Assembly (NCBI GenBank): GCA_016764015.1 | Contig: JAESSR010000139.1 | Location: forward strand, 1-7,774 | Source: Phycisphaerales bacterium | GTDB lineage: Bacteria > Planctomycetota > Phycisphaerae > Phycisphaerales > UBA1924 | Reading direction: 5' to 3' | DNA length: 7,774 nt | In this document: positions 1-6,389 of the stretch, in pieces | How the letters are laid out: each line of letters opens with the position of its first letter | Numbering within the stretch: the stretch's first letter is position 1 | Position numbers and translations under genes: made by a program | Notes under the pieces: generated by a model | The model's input: only the letters and a program-made list of their open reading frames with translations | Told to the model about the DNA's origin: nothing | Database searches by the model: none

Positions 1-433
1 AATAGAAGTTGGCGGGTATCTTAAAGAGTATCCATGTGCACAGGATCTTGACCTTTGGTTACGGCTGGGTGAAGTTGGCAAAATGTGCAACTTGGATAAG
101 TGCTTGCTGCAATACAGGATTCATAACGATTCTGTGACCAACCAAAAGTCTATAGAACAACATAACGCCGCTGTGAGGGCTTGCGAGTCAGCTTGGAGGC
201 GAAGAGGAGGAGACGGAAAGTGTCAATGCGAAATAGATATGATTAACGTACCATCAGGGCAAACAACCATATATGACAATGCGACATCAATTGCTTGGAT
301 GGCATGGAAGCATGGGCACCGTTCAACTTGGTTACATTATGCTATCAAATCGGTAAAGCTTCGGCCGATGAGTCTGGACTCTTGGAAGGTATTGTTCTTT
401 GGATTTATTCGTCGTCCCAGAGGGGGAGAGTAA
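1..433 (+). CDS. Glycosyltransferase family 2 protein, C-terminal part (5' end outside window)
   Basis: This is the last 143 codons of a gene that enters from the left; the frame is open from base 2 and ends at TAA 431-433. Near the start of the fragment lies QDLDLWLRLGEVGK, the acidic motif before the acceptor/catalytic region of GT-A fold family 2 glycosyltransferases, followed by LQYRIHNDSVT, another typical family signature. The nucleotide-sugar site (VDDGS, DxD) lies upstream, outside the window. Enzymes of this family move a sugar from a nucleotide-sugar to a growing glycan at the cytoplasmic face of the membrane; donor and acceptor cannot be read here. The C-terminal tail resembles that of the next gene (see findings), so the two are probably paralogues. 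The stop codon overlaps the next start (TAATG), which places both in one operon. An internal ATG at 83 is not a credible start because conserved family sequence runs through it. Confidence 0.85.
   Translation, partial: IEVGGYLKEYPCAQDLDLWLRLGEVGKMCNLDKCLLQYRIHNDSVTNQKSIEQHNAAVRACESAWRRRGGDGKCQCEIDMINVPSGQTTIYDNATSIAWMAWKHGHRSTWLHYAIKSVKLRPMSLDSWKVLFFGFIRRPRGGE
419..430 (+). promoter_or_regulatory. Purine-rich ribosome binding site for the complete GT2 gene
   Basis: The stretch AGAGGGGGAGAG lies just before ATG 433 and inside the end of the preceding gene. It supports initiation at 433 rather than at the in-frame ATG at 295, which would leave a long non-homologous N-terminal extension. Confidence 0.6.
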
Positions 434-1386
434 TGACTAGCATTTCTATCATCATGCCTGCGAGAAATACAGAGCGAACAATTGCAGACTCGATTCAATC
501 CGTTTTGTCGCAAAAAGAAGTGGGCGAATTAATCATAGTTGATGATGGATCAACAGATAATACGAGGCGCATAATAACCAATTTTCATGACCGCCGAATA
601 ATAGTTATAGATGGTCCGCAAAGAGGATTCGCAGCGGCGTTCAATACTGCCCTTGCTGCAGTGCAGTGTGAATACTTCGCCCAATGCGATGCCGATGACT
701 TATTCATTGCAGGTCGGTTGAAGCACCAACTAGAATGGCTCACTAAAAACGACAATTATTGTGCGATTTCTGGGGGGTATCAAACTATTACGCCTGCCGG
801 TAAGATTATTGCAGATCTTGCTTGTGGCCAAGGGGAGTTTGAAGCTACTAATCAACTTGTTAATGGCAAAACGGTTACAACTCTATGTTCTTGGCTGATT
901 CGTTCTGACATTCTTCGAAGTGTAGCACCTATGCGAGAGTGGTTTGTGACTGGACCAGATTTAGATTTTCAGTTTCGAATCGCACAAGTAGGGCGCATAT
1001 GGCATCATCCAACTCTTGTTTATCAATATCGATTGCATGATAATTCTGTGACACATCAATCATCTGATCTTCGCCGAGAGTTTTTTGATCAACAAGCAAC
1101 CCTCTTCGCACTTCAACGATTAGAGCGGGAATCAGATGATTTGGAGGATGGAAATCCTCCTATACTCCCTCATGAATGTGATATGACTCGAGTCAAAGGC
1201 CGAGCTAAGGCACAGGCTGTTGGGCAGTGCATTGGCTCTGCTTGGAGTGCATATGAAGGCGGTGAACGGTGGAAGGGGATTCGAATTGCGGCCCGTGCAA
1301 TTTCAATATCGCCAACGGATTTTCGTGGATGGAAGAGTGTTTGTATAATGTTGATCCGGATACTAAAGAAGAAAAACAATCTATGA
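433..1386 (+). CDS. Glycosyltransferase family 2 protein
   Basis: A complete 317-residue GT-A fold glycosyltransferase. The N-terminus has the standard strand SISIIMPARN (residues 3-12) and the nucleotide-binding VDDGSTDNT (36-44). DADD at 86-89 is the metal and nucleotide-sugar DxD motif. TGPDLDFQFRI (173-183) and YRLHDNSVT (199-207) match the catalytic/acceptor part of the family. There is no transmembrane segment, so it should act in the cytoplasm or at the inner membrane face. About 100 C-terminal residues form a tail of unknown role whose last part resembles the tail of the upstream gene. The frame is open back to ATG 295, but ATG 433 is chosen because it overlaps the upstream stop (TAATG), has a strong ribosome site and starts the protein exactly at the family's first strand. 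The likely role is glycan assembly for a surface polysaccharide; the sugar specificity is unknown. Confidence 0.9.
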   Translation: MTSISIIMPARNTERTIADSIQSVLSQKEVGELIIVDDGSTDNTRRIITNFHDRRIIVIDGPQRGFAAAFNTALAAVQCEYFAQCDADDLFIAGRLKHQLEWLTKNDNYCAISGGYQTITPAGKIIADLACGQGEFEATNQLVNGKTVTTLCSWLIRSDILRSVAPMREWFVTGPDLDFQFRIAQVGRIWHHPTLVYQYRLHDNSVTHQSSDLRREFFDQQATLFALQRLERESDDLEDGNPPILPHECDMTRVKGRAKAQAVGQCIGSAWSAYEGGERWKGIRIAARAISISPTDFRGWKSVCIMLIRILKKKNNL

Positions 1387-2501
1387 ACAAGCTGTTACGA
1401 ATTACCTTCGTAATCCCTAATGCCAACCTCAGTGGCGGGATACGCATTGTTGCTGAGCATGCTCGGATGCTTCATGAGCGGGGGCACACAGTGACGGTTG
1501 TCTCTGGGCGGTGTTCGAGACCTTCTTTGAAGACTCATATCAAAGCAGCGATTCGTGGGAGGCGGGTCTTGAAGGTGGCATCAGGGCCGACTCATCTTGA
1601 TGATGTGCCGTATCGGGTGCACACGATCGAGAGACATCGGCAGATTACAGCCGATGATGTTCCCGATGCTGATATCATTTTCGCTACATGGTGGGAAACG
1701 GCTGAGTGGATCGCTCGAATGCCAAAAAACAAAGGCGTTCCAGTTAACTTTCTCCAGCATTATGAGGCACATCCCGGACAACCGAAAGACCGTGTTGATG
1801 CAGTATGGCGATTGCCAATGCGAAAAATAGTGGTTAGTAATTGGTTAATGGATATTGCAAATAATCAGTTTGATGATATGAGCGCGATACTTGTATCGAA
1901 TGGATTAGATACTGAGCACTTCGCTTTTAAAGACAGAGGTCTGAGTGGGCGGAAAATTATTGGTGCTATGTACACTGGAATGAGTAAGAATAATTTCAAA
2001 CGGTTTTGGCTAGCTGCTGAAACAGTCAAAGTGCTTCAGGGTAGAGGGATTGAATGCAATTTCATTGGATTTGGGGGGCGTTCTCCGTTGAAAGACGAGT
2101 TGCCCGAAGGTTCATGCTTTGAAACTGCTCCGTCTCAGCAACGGATCGCGAACATTTATGCGTCATGTGATTGTTGGCTCTTTACAAGTGATAAAGAGGG
2201 CTATGGATTGCCATTACTTGAAGCCATGGCGAGCGGTACGCCTGTAGTCGCAACTCCTGCTGGTGCTGCACCAGAGTTGCTTCAATCAGGTGGAGGGAAA
2301 CTTGTTGATACCGATGATCCAGAAGTGTTCGCTGATGCTGTTGAAGCGGTACTTGATCTTGAGGATAAGGAATGGCGAGAAATGTCTATAGCAGCGAGAG
2401 CCGAGGCAGAGTTACATAGTTGGGATAAAATTGGCGATGCAATGGAAAATGCATTAAAACAAATACTTGATGAGTCGAAGGATAATGCGACAGAGAGATG
2501 A
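1383..2501 (+). CDS. Glycosyltransferase family 4 protein (GT-B fold)
   Basis: A 372-residue GT-B glycosyltransferase. The N-terminal Rossmann domain opens with ITFVIPNANLSGGIRIVAEH (residues 7-26), the glycine-rich acceptor-side loop followed by the helix typical of family 4. The C-terminal donor domain begins near residue 190 and contains EGYGLPLLEAMASGTPVVAT (272-291), whose E272 and E280 form the EX7E motif that contacts the nucleotide-sugar. SNGLDTEHF (172-180) is the usual linker signature. The protein is probably a retaining transferase acting at the inner membrane face on a polysaccharide or lipid-linked glycan. ATG 1383 overlaps the upstream stop as ATGA, so translation is probably coupled; its own Shine-Dalgarno is weak (AAGAAG about 10 bases upstream). 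The frame is open from ATG 1269, but that stretch lies inside the previous gene and has no family similarity. It is the last gene of the glycosyltransferase operon. Confidence 0.9.
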   Translation: MNKLLRITFVIPNANLSGGIRIVAEHARMLHERGHTVTVVSGRCSRPSLKTHIKAAIRGRRVLKVASGPTHLDDVPYRVHTIERHRQITADDVPDADIIFATWWETAEWIARMPKNKGVPVNFLQHYEAHPGQPKDRVDAVWRLPMRKIVVSNWLMDIANNQFDDMSAILVSNGLDTEHFAFKDRGLSGRKIIGAMYTGMSKNNFKRFWLAAETVKVLQGRGIECNFIGFGGRSPLKDELPEGSCFETAPSQQRIANIYASCDCWLFTSDKEGYGLPLLEAMASGTPVVATPAGAAPELLQSGGGKLVDTDDPEVFADAVEAVLDLEDKEWREMSIAARAEAELHSWDKIGDAMENALKQILDESKDNATER

Positions 2502-2520
2502 TGGGCGTCTCGCAGCATCC

Positions 2521-2550
2521 TTGATTTCATTTCTATCTAAACGAAATCAA
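2521..2550 (+). terminator. Hairpin downstream of the glycosyltransferase operon
   Basis: TTGATTTC (2521-2528) is an exact inverted repeat of GAAATCAA (2543-2550). After one mismatch the stem can extend by three more T-A pairs, leaving a six-base loop. It starts 19 bases after the GT4 stop, as a transcription-end or mRNA-stabilising hairpin would. No T-run follows (the next bases are TGAGAGCGG) and the stem is AT-rich, so it is not a classical intrinsic terminator. Confidence 0.4.
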
Positions 2551-2598
2551 TGAGAGCGGATCTTTGCGATGATGACTACAGTAGAGCTGCAACACCTT

Positions 2599-2672
<74 letters not shown>

Positions 2673-2681
2673 TTTTTTGGT

Positions 2682-3632
2682 TCAAGATTTGGTAGTGAGA
2701 TCAGCCATTGCCGATGCGATGTCTGCAAACTTGAACTCGAAACCATCATCAATTAGACGCTTTGGTACGCAGTATCGGCCGTAGAGGATGAGGTCTGGGT
2801 CGGTGTCCATGAGGGTTGCAGTCAGCAGTTTGAGCCCCCAGACGGAACCGGGCAGGGCGATGGGTTGTCTGATGGCTTTTCGCAGGGCACGCATGAAATC
2901 CACATACGAAACCGGATTTGGTGCGGTGGCGATGTAGGTGCCTTCGCGGGATTCATTGGTGAGGGCATCGAGGAAGATCCGGTTCATGTCTTTGATGTGG
3001 AGCCAGCTTAATCCTTGGGTGCCTGAACCCATCCGCCCGCCCAGGCCGAGGGCTGCGACTCGTTTGAGTGTTGGGAATGCTCCGCCTTCTTTGCCGATTA
3101 CGAAGCTGGTGCGGAGGATGACTTTGCGGATGTTTGATGGGCAGTGTTCATGGAATGATTCTTCCCATGCTTTGCCGACGGTTGGGGCGAGCCCGTAGCC
3201 GAAGGGTGAGGTTTCGGTGCAGATTGCGGTGGGTGGGTCGCCGTAGATGTGGGCGGTGGACATTTGGACCCACACTTTGGGATGATGCTCGAGACCATCT
3301 ATGGCACGACCAATAGCAGCGGTTGATTCAACACGCGAGCGCAGAATCTCATCGCACCGATCCGGTGTTTTTCGGCAGTCAACCGATCGTCCAGCGAGAT
3401 TGAGAATATGTGTAGCGCCAACAAGACCGTTGGTCCAATCGCCACCGGTTCGACCGTCCCACTGAACCCATTGTGCAATCTGTAGATCACACTTGGGTTT
3501 GGATCGGCTGAGAATGACCACATCCCATTGGCCGGGGCAGGTTTGGGCGAGGTATTTGGCGAAGCTCAAGCCGAGGAATCCAGACCCGCCGGCGATGATC
3601 AGTTTGTGCTGTGGAGTGGTATTGTCGGGCAT
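2682..3632 (-). CDS. TIGR01777-type NAD(P)-dependent epimerase / SDR family protein
   Basis: A 316-residue atypical extended SDR of the TIGR01777 (YfcH/SDR39U1-like) group. The dinucleotide-binding loop is GGSGFLG (residues 15-21). LNLAGRSV (78-85) and SRVEST (99-104) are family blocks. RTSFVIGKEGGAFP (174-187), GLGGRMGSGTQGLSWLHIKD (196-215) and a C-terminal DUF1731-like domain with YCVPKRLIDDGFEFKFADI (287-305) complete the family pattern. The protein is cytosolic, with no signal peptide or membrane segment; the substrate is unknown for most of this family. ATG at 3632-3630 is chosen: a GGAG lies eight bases upstream (CTCC, + strand 3641-3644) and the fold begins ten residues later. An in-frame ATG at 3695 would overlap the start of the divergent gene. 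The gene converges on tRNA-Arg with nine bases between them and no visible terminator. Confidence 0.9.
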   Translation of the reverse strand: MPDNTTPQHKLIIAGGSGFLGLSFAKYLAQTCPGQWDVVILSRSKPKCDLQIAQWVQWDGRTGGDWTNGLVGATHILNLAGRSVDCRKTPDRCDEILRSRVESTAAIGRAIDGLEHHPKVWVQMSTAHIYGDPPTAICTETSPFGYGLAPTVGKAWEESFHEHCPSNIRKVILRTSFVIGKEGGAFPTLKRVAALGLGGRMGSGTQGLSWLHIKDMNRIFLDALTNESREGTYIATAPNPVSYVDFMRALRKAIRQPIALPGSVWGLKLLTATLMDTDPDLILYGRYCVPKRLIDDGFEFKFADIASAMADLTTKS

Positions 3633-3689
3633 GATAAAGGCTCCGGTTTGGGGCATGATCTTGGTGCATCTCGCACCTATCATCATTGT
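3633..3689. promoter_or_regulatory. 57-bp divergent intergenic region with small inverted repeat
   Basis: This gap must hold, or adjoin, the promoters of both the epimerase gene (-) and the transsulfuration operon (+). It contains the perfect inverted repeat GGTGC-ATCTC-GCACC (3663-3677), which could be an operator or an RNA hairpin. On the + strand TATCAT (3679-3684) resembles a -10 box, but no good -35 box stands 16-18 bases upstream. The regulatory reading is inference; the inverted repeat itself is seen directly. Confidence 0.4.
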
Positions 3690-5102
3690 ATGCAAACAGC
3701 TCCCAAAACAGACACGCCGTTCTCAACGAATACATCGCCAATCAAGGGCAATATCCTCGAAGCCATCGGCAATACGCCTTTGGTTGAGCTCCATAAGGTG
3801 ACTCATCCTGATTCCGCAACGGTGTATGCCAAATGTGAGTTCATGAACCCCGCGGGTTCGATCAAGGACCGGATGGCGTTTTACATCATATCCAAGGCCG
3901 AGGAAGAAGGTCTGCTCAAGCCTGGCGGCACGATTGTTGAAAATACATCGGGAAACACTGGGATGGGGGCGGCGATGGTCGCTGCGGTGAAGGGCTACAA
4001 ATCAGTCTTTACCATGCCCGACAAGATGAGTCAAGAAAAAATTGATGGGTTGCGTGCCTTTGGGGCGCAGGTCATCATCACGCCTACGGATGTGCCGGGT
4101 GATTCGCCAGATCATTATGTCAATGTCGCTAAGAAAGTCGCAGAAGATACACCCAACTCGTTCTACATGGATCAGTATCATTCGACTTGGAACATCGAGG
4201 CTCATGAGCTTTCGACCGGCAAAGAAATCTACGATCAAACCGGAGGCGATGTCGACGCGATTGTGGTCGGTACTGGTACCGGCGGCACTGCTTCGGGCAT
4301 CGGGCGATACTTTAAGAAGATGGGTTCGAAGTGCAAGATCATCGGCGTTGATCCATTGGGTTCGGTTCATTATTCAATCTTCAAAACCGGTCAGCCCAGC
4401 ACTCCATATGTGTACAAGGTTGAGGGACTGGGCGAAGATATCGTGTGCCGAGCGTTTGATCCTTCGGTTGTTGATGAGATGTATCAGGTTGATGACTATG
4501 AATGCTTTACCATGGCTCGACGATTGGTCCGTGAAGAAGGGCTATTCTGTGGCGGGTCTTCGGGTGGTATGGTTCATATCGCATGTGAGGTCGCAAAGGA
4601 GATGGGCCCGGGCAAGAAGGTCATCGCGATCTGTCCAGATTCAGGCACGCGCTATGTGACCAAGTATCTGTCAGATGAATGGATGAAGATGCACGGGTTC
4701 CTCGAACCTGTCAAGGGGCTTGGATATATTGAAGAACTGGTTAAAGGCGATCAGCAAGTCGTCACGGTTTCAGAGAATGACTCCGTTGATTCGGTCATCG
4801 CCGCTTTACGCGACAACGGCATTTCACAGATGCCTGTTATCAACAGCGATGGTAAACCGACGGGGATTATCCATGAGGTGGACATTCTTCGCAGCTTGCA
4901 GAATGGTTCGGCAACACCTGAGACAAAGATCGGGACGATCGCCCATGAACTTGGTGGGGTGCTCCATCCCAAGGCACGCGTCGAAGAGCTCTATGGCATC
5001 TTCGAAACAGATCATGTCGCGATCATTATCGATGGAAACACTATAGTTGGTGTTGTTTCTCAGATCGATCTCATCGAGCACCTCGCCAAACTCAACGCAT
5101 AA
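3690..5102 (+). CDS. cbs: Cystathionine beta-synthase (PLP enzyme with C-terminal CBS-domain pair)
   Basis: A 470-residue enzyme condensing homocysteine with serine to cystathionine, the first step of reverse transsulfuration. The fold-type II PLP domain (about residues 15-340) has AKCEFMNPAGSIKDR (47-61), with K59 the expected Schiff-base lysine. TSGNTG (86-91) is the asparagine loop that holds PLP, and GTGTGGT (194-200) binds its phosphate. VEGLGEDIV (244-252), CGGSSGG (287-293) and PDSGTRYVTKYLSDEWM (316-332) resemble animal cystathionine beta-synthase more than plain cysteine synthases. Two CBS motifs follow (about 345-405 and 410-470), as in full-length eukaryotic enzymes, where they bind an allosteric adenosyl ligand; whether they do so here is unknown. 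The N-terminal haem-binding extension of the human enzyme is absent. ATG 3690 gives the expected N-terminus (NILEAIGNTPLVELHKV at 21-37) but has no Shine-Dalgarno. The open frame back to 3528 would run into the divergent gene. The protein is cytosolic and the first gene of an operon with the next. Confidence 0.92.
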   Translation: MQTAPKTDTPFSTNTSPIKGNILEAIGNTPLVELHKVTHPDSATVYAKCEFMNPAGSIKDRMAFYIISKAEEEGLLKPGGTIVENTSGNTGMGAAMVAAVKGYKSVFTMPDKMSQEKIDGLRAFGAQVIITPTDVPGDSPDHYVNVAKKVAEDTPNSFYMDQYHSTWNIEAHELSTGKEIYDQTGGDVDAIVVGTGTGGTASGIGRYFKKMGSKCKIIGVDPLGSVHYSIFKTGQPSTPYVYKVEGLGEDIVCRAFDPSVVDEMYQVDDYECFTMARRLVREEGLFCGGSSGGMVHIACEVAKEMGPGKKVIAICPDSGTRYVTKYLSDEWMKMHGFLEPVKGLGYIEELVKGDQQVVTVSENDSVDSVIAALRDNGISQMPVINSDGKPTGIIHEVDILRSLQNGSATPETKIGTIAHELGGVLHPKARVEELYGIFETDHVAIIIDGNTIVGVVSQIDLIEHLAKLNA

Positions 5103-5135
5103 AAGTATACAGACAATCAAACGGATTGAACTCAA

Positions 5136-5140
5136 AAGGA
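5136..5140 (+). promoter_or_regulatory. Shine-Dalgarno site deciding the start of the gamma-lyase gene
   Basis: AAGGA ends six bases before ATG 5147. It favours this ATG over the in-frame TTG at 5126, which has no comparable site and would add seven residues without family similarity. Confidence 0.65.
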
Positions 5141-5146
5141 TTTTTC

Positions 5147-6304
5147 ATGGAAGTTTCAAAGAACCACGCTTTCGGTACACGCGCGATTCATGCCGGGCAA
5201 CGCCCAGACCCGACGACGGGTGCGATCATGACACCGATCTACCAGACATCGACCTATGTCCAGCAATCGCCGGGCAAGATCATCGGCGAGTATGACTATT
5301 CACGCGCGGCCAACCCAACTCGCGCAGCCCTCGAAGCGAATCTTGCTGACCTTGAAGGCGGCAAGTTTGGATTGTGCTTCTCGTCAGGAGTTGCAGCGAC
5401 TGGTGTTGTATTGCACTTGCTGAGTACCGGCGATAAAGTCCTGCTTGGCGATGATGTCTATGGCGGAACCAACCGCTTGTTCCATCGTGTGTTCGGTCAG
5501 CTCGGTATCGAAACCGTGCTTGTTGACATGACGGATGTGGATGCGGTGAAGGCGGCGATGGATGATCGGGTGAAACTGATCTGGCTCGAAACCCCAACCA
5601 ATCCGACGCTGAAGATCACCGACATCAAAGCGGTGTCGGAGATTGCCAAAGCCAACGATGTGATCCTCGCGGTGGACAATACCTTTGCGACTCCATATTT
5701 GCAGAACCCGCTCGCATTGGGCGCTGACATCGTGTGTCATTCAACTACGAAGTACATCGGTGGGCATTCAGATTCGATCGGCGGGGCATTGATCACCAAT
5801 GACCCTGAACTGCATCAGCGGCTCAAGTTCATCCAGCTCTCCGAGGGCGCGGTCCCGGGGATTATGGAATGCTTTTTGTTGCTCCGTTCAACGAAAACAC
5901 TTCATGTACGCATGGAACGCCATTGTGAGAATGCGATGATCGTTGCCAAGCATCTCGAAGCTCATCCCAAGGTTGAGAAGGTGATTTACCCTGGTTTGGA
6001 ATCACATCCGCAGCATAAACTCGCAAAGGCCCAGATGCCTGGGTTCGGCGGTATGATCACGATCTATATCAAGGGCGGCTTAAAAGAGTCGCAATCCATG
6101 CTTGAGAAAACACGGTTCTTTGCGTGTGCAGAATCACTCGGCGGCGTTGAGTCCCTTATCGAGCATCCCGGGATCATGACCCATGCTTCGGTGCCCGCAG
6201 ATCAGCGTGCAAAGCTGGGCATATCAGACAACCTTGTTCGTCTGAGTGTCGGAATCGAAGGCGTGGAAGATTTGATCGCCGATCTCGATCAAGCGCTTGG
6301 TTGA
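5147..6304 (+). CDS. Cystathionine gamma-lyase / gamma-synthase family PLP enzyme, probably gamma-lyase
   Basis: A 385-residue trans-sulfuration enzyme of the Cys/Met metabolism PLP family (fold type I), of full family length. FGTRAIHAGQRPDPTTGAI (9-27) is the usual N-terminus. YSRAANPTR (51-59) holds the Tyr and Arg that bind PLP phosphate from the neighbouring subunit, and DVYGGT (103-108) holds the ring-stacking tyrosine. VDNTFATPYLQNPL (176-189) has the PLP-nitrogen aspartate D177, and HSTTKYIGGHSD (198-209) has the Schiff-base lysine K202. LGGVESLIEHPGIMTHASVP (331-350) is the C-terminal family block. Gamma-synthases and gamma-lyases are hard to separate by motif. The gene lies 44 bases after cystathionine beta-synthase in the same direction, which favours cleavage of cystathionine to cysteine, 2-oxobutyrate and ammonia. 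The alternative is cystathionine or homocysteine synthesis from an O-acyl-homoserine. The family is normally a cytosolic homotetramer. Confidence 0.9.
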   Translation: MEVSKNHAFGTRAIHAGQRPDPTTGAIMTPIYQTSTYVQQSPGKIIGEYDYSRAANPTRAALEANLADLEGGKFGLCFSSGVAATGVVLHLLSTGDKVLLGDDVYGGTNRLFHRVFGQLGIETVLVDMTDVDAVKAAMDDRVKLIWLETPTNPTLKITDIKAVSEIAKANDVILAVDNTFATPYLQNPLALGADIVCHSTTKYIGGHSDSIGGALITNDPELHQRLKFIQLSEGAVPGIMECFLLLRSTKTLHVRMERHCENAMIVAKHLEAHPKVEKVIYPGLESHPQHKLAKAQMPGFGGMITIYIKGGLKESQSMLEKTRFFACAESLGGVESLIEHPGIMTHASVPADQRAKLGISDNLVRLSVGIEGVEDLIADLDQALG

Positions 6305-6332
6305 ATCGAACATGTACATCGTGTGAATATTA

Positions 6333-6360
6333 AAAAAGACAGGCTTGGGCCTGTCTTTTT
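6333..6360. terminator. Bidirectional intrinsic terminator
   Basis: GACAGGC (6338-6344), loop TTGG and GCCTGTC (6349-6355) form a perfect GC-rich stem. It is flanked by an A-run on the left (6332-6337) and five T on the right (6356-6360), so it works as a U-tract terminator on both strands. It lies 28 bases after the gamma-lyase stop and 29 bases beyond the stop of the convergent Msr gene, and therefore serves both. Confidence 0.9.
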
Positions 6361-6389
6361 CACAAATCCTGTGGTGATGGGAGACTGAG

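Noticed and set aside
295..432. Longer N-terminus for the complete GT2 gene from ATG 295
   Set aside because: This stretch is coding in another frame for the upstream glycosyltransferase and has no family similarity; ATG 433 has a strong ribosome site and the TAATG overlap.
1269..1382. Longer N-terminus for the GT4 gene from ATG 1269
   Set aside because: It overlaps the GT2 coding tail; the family's first strand begins just after ATG 1383.
3528..3689. Longer N-terminus for cystathionine beta-synthase from ATG 3528
   Set aside because: It would overlap the divergent epimerase coding region and adds 54 residues unlike the family.
3633..3689. SAM or SAH riboswitch before the sulfur operon
   Set aside because: The gap is only 57 bases and has one 5-bp hairpin, too little for a known riboswitch fold of these classes.
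3633..3695. Longer N-terminus for the epimerase from the minus-strand ATG at 3695
   Set aside because: It would overlap the beta-synthase start; the ATG at 3632 has a GGAG at good spacing and begins just before the nucleotide-binding loop.
4002..4370. 122-codon minus-strand open frame inside the beta-synthase gene
   Set aside because: Antisense shadow of a well-supported gene, with no independent coding evidence.
4042..4659. 205-codon + strand open frame inside the beta-synthase gene
   Set aside because: Arg/Ser-rich out-of-frame reading of a gene with intact family motifs; no ribosome site or recognisable domain.
5384..5740. Minus-strand open frames across the gamma-lyase gene (also 5280-5597)
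   Set aside because: Antisense shadows; the + strand has every expected PLP-enzyme motif in order.
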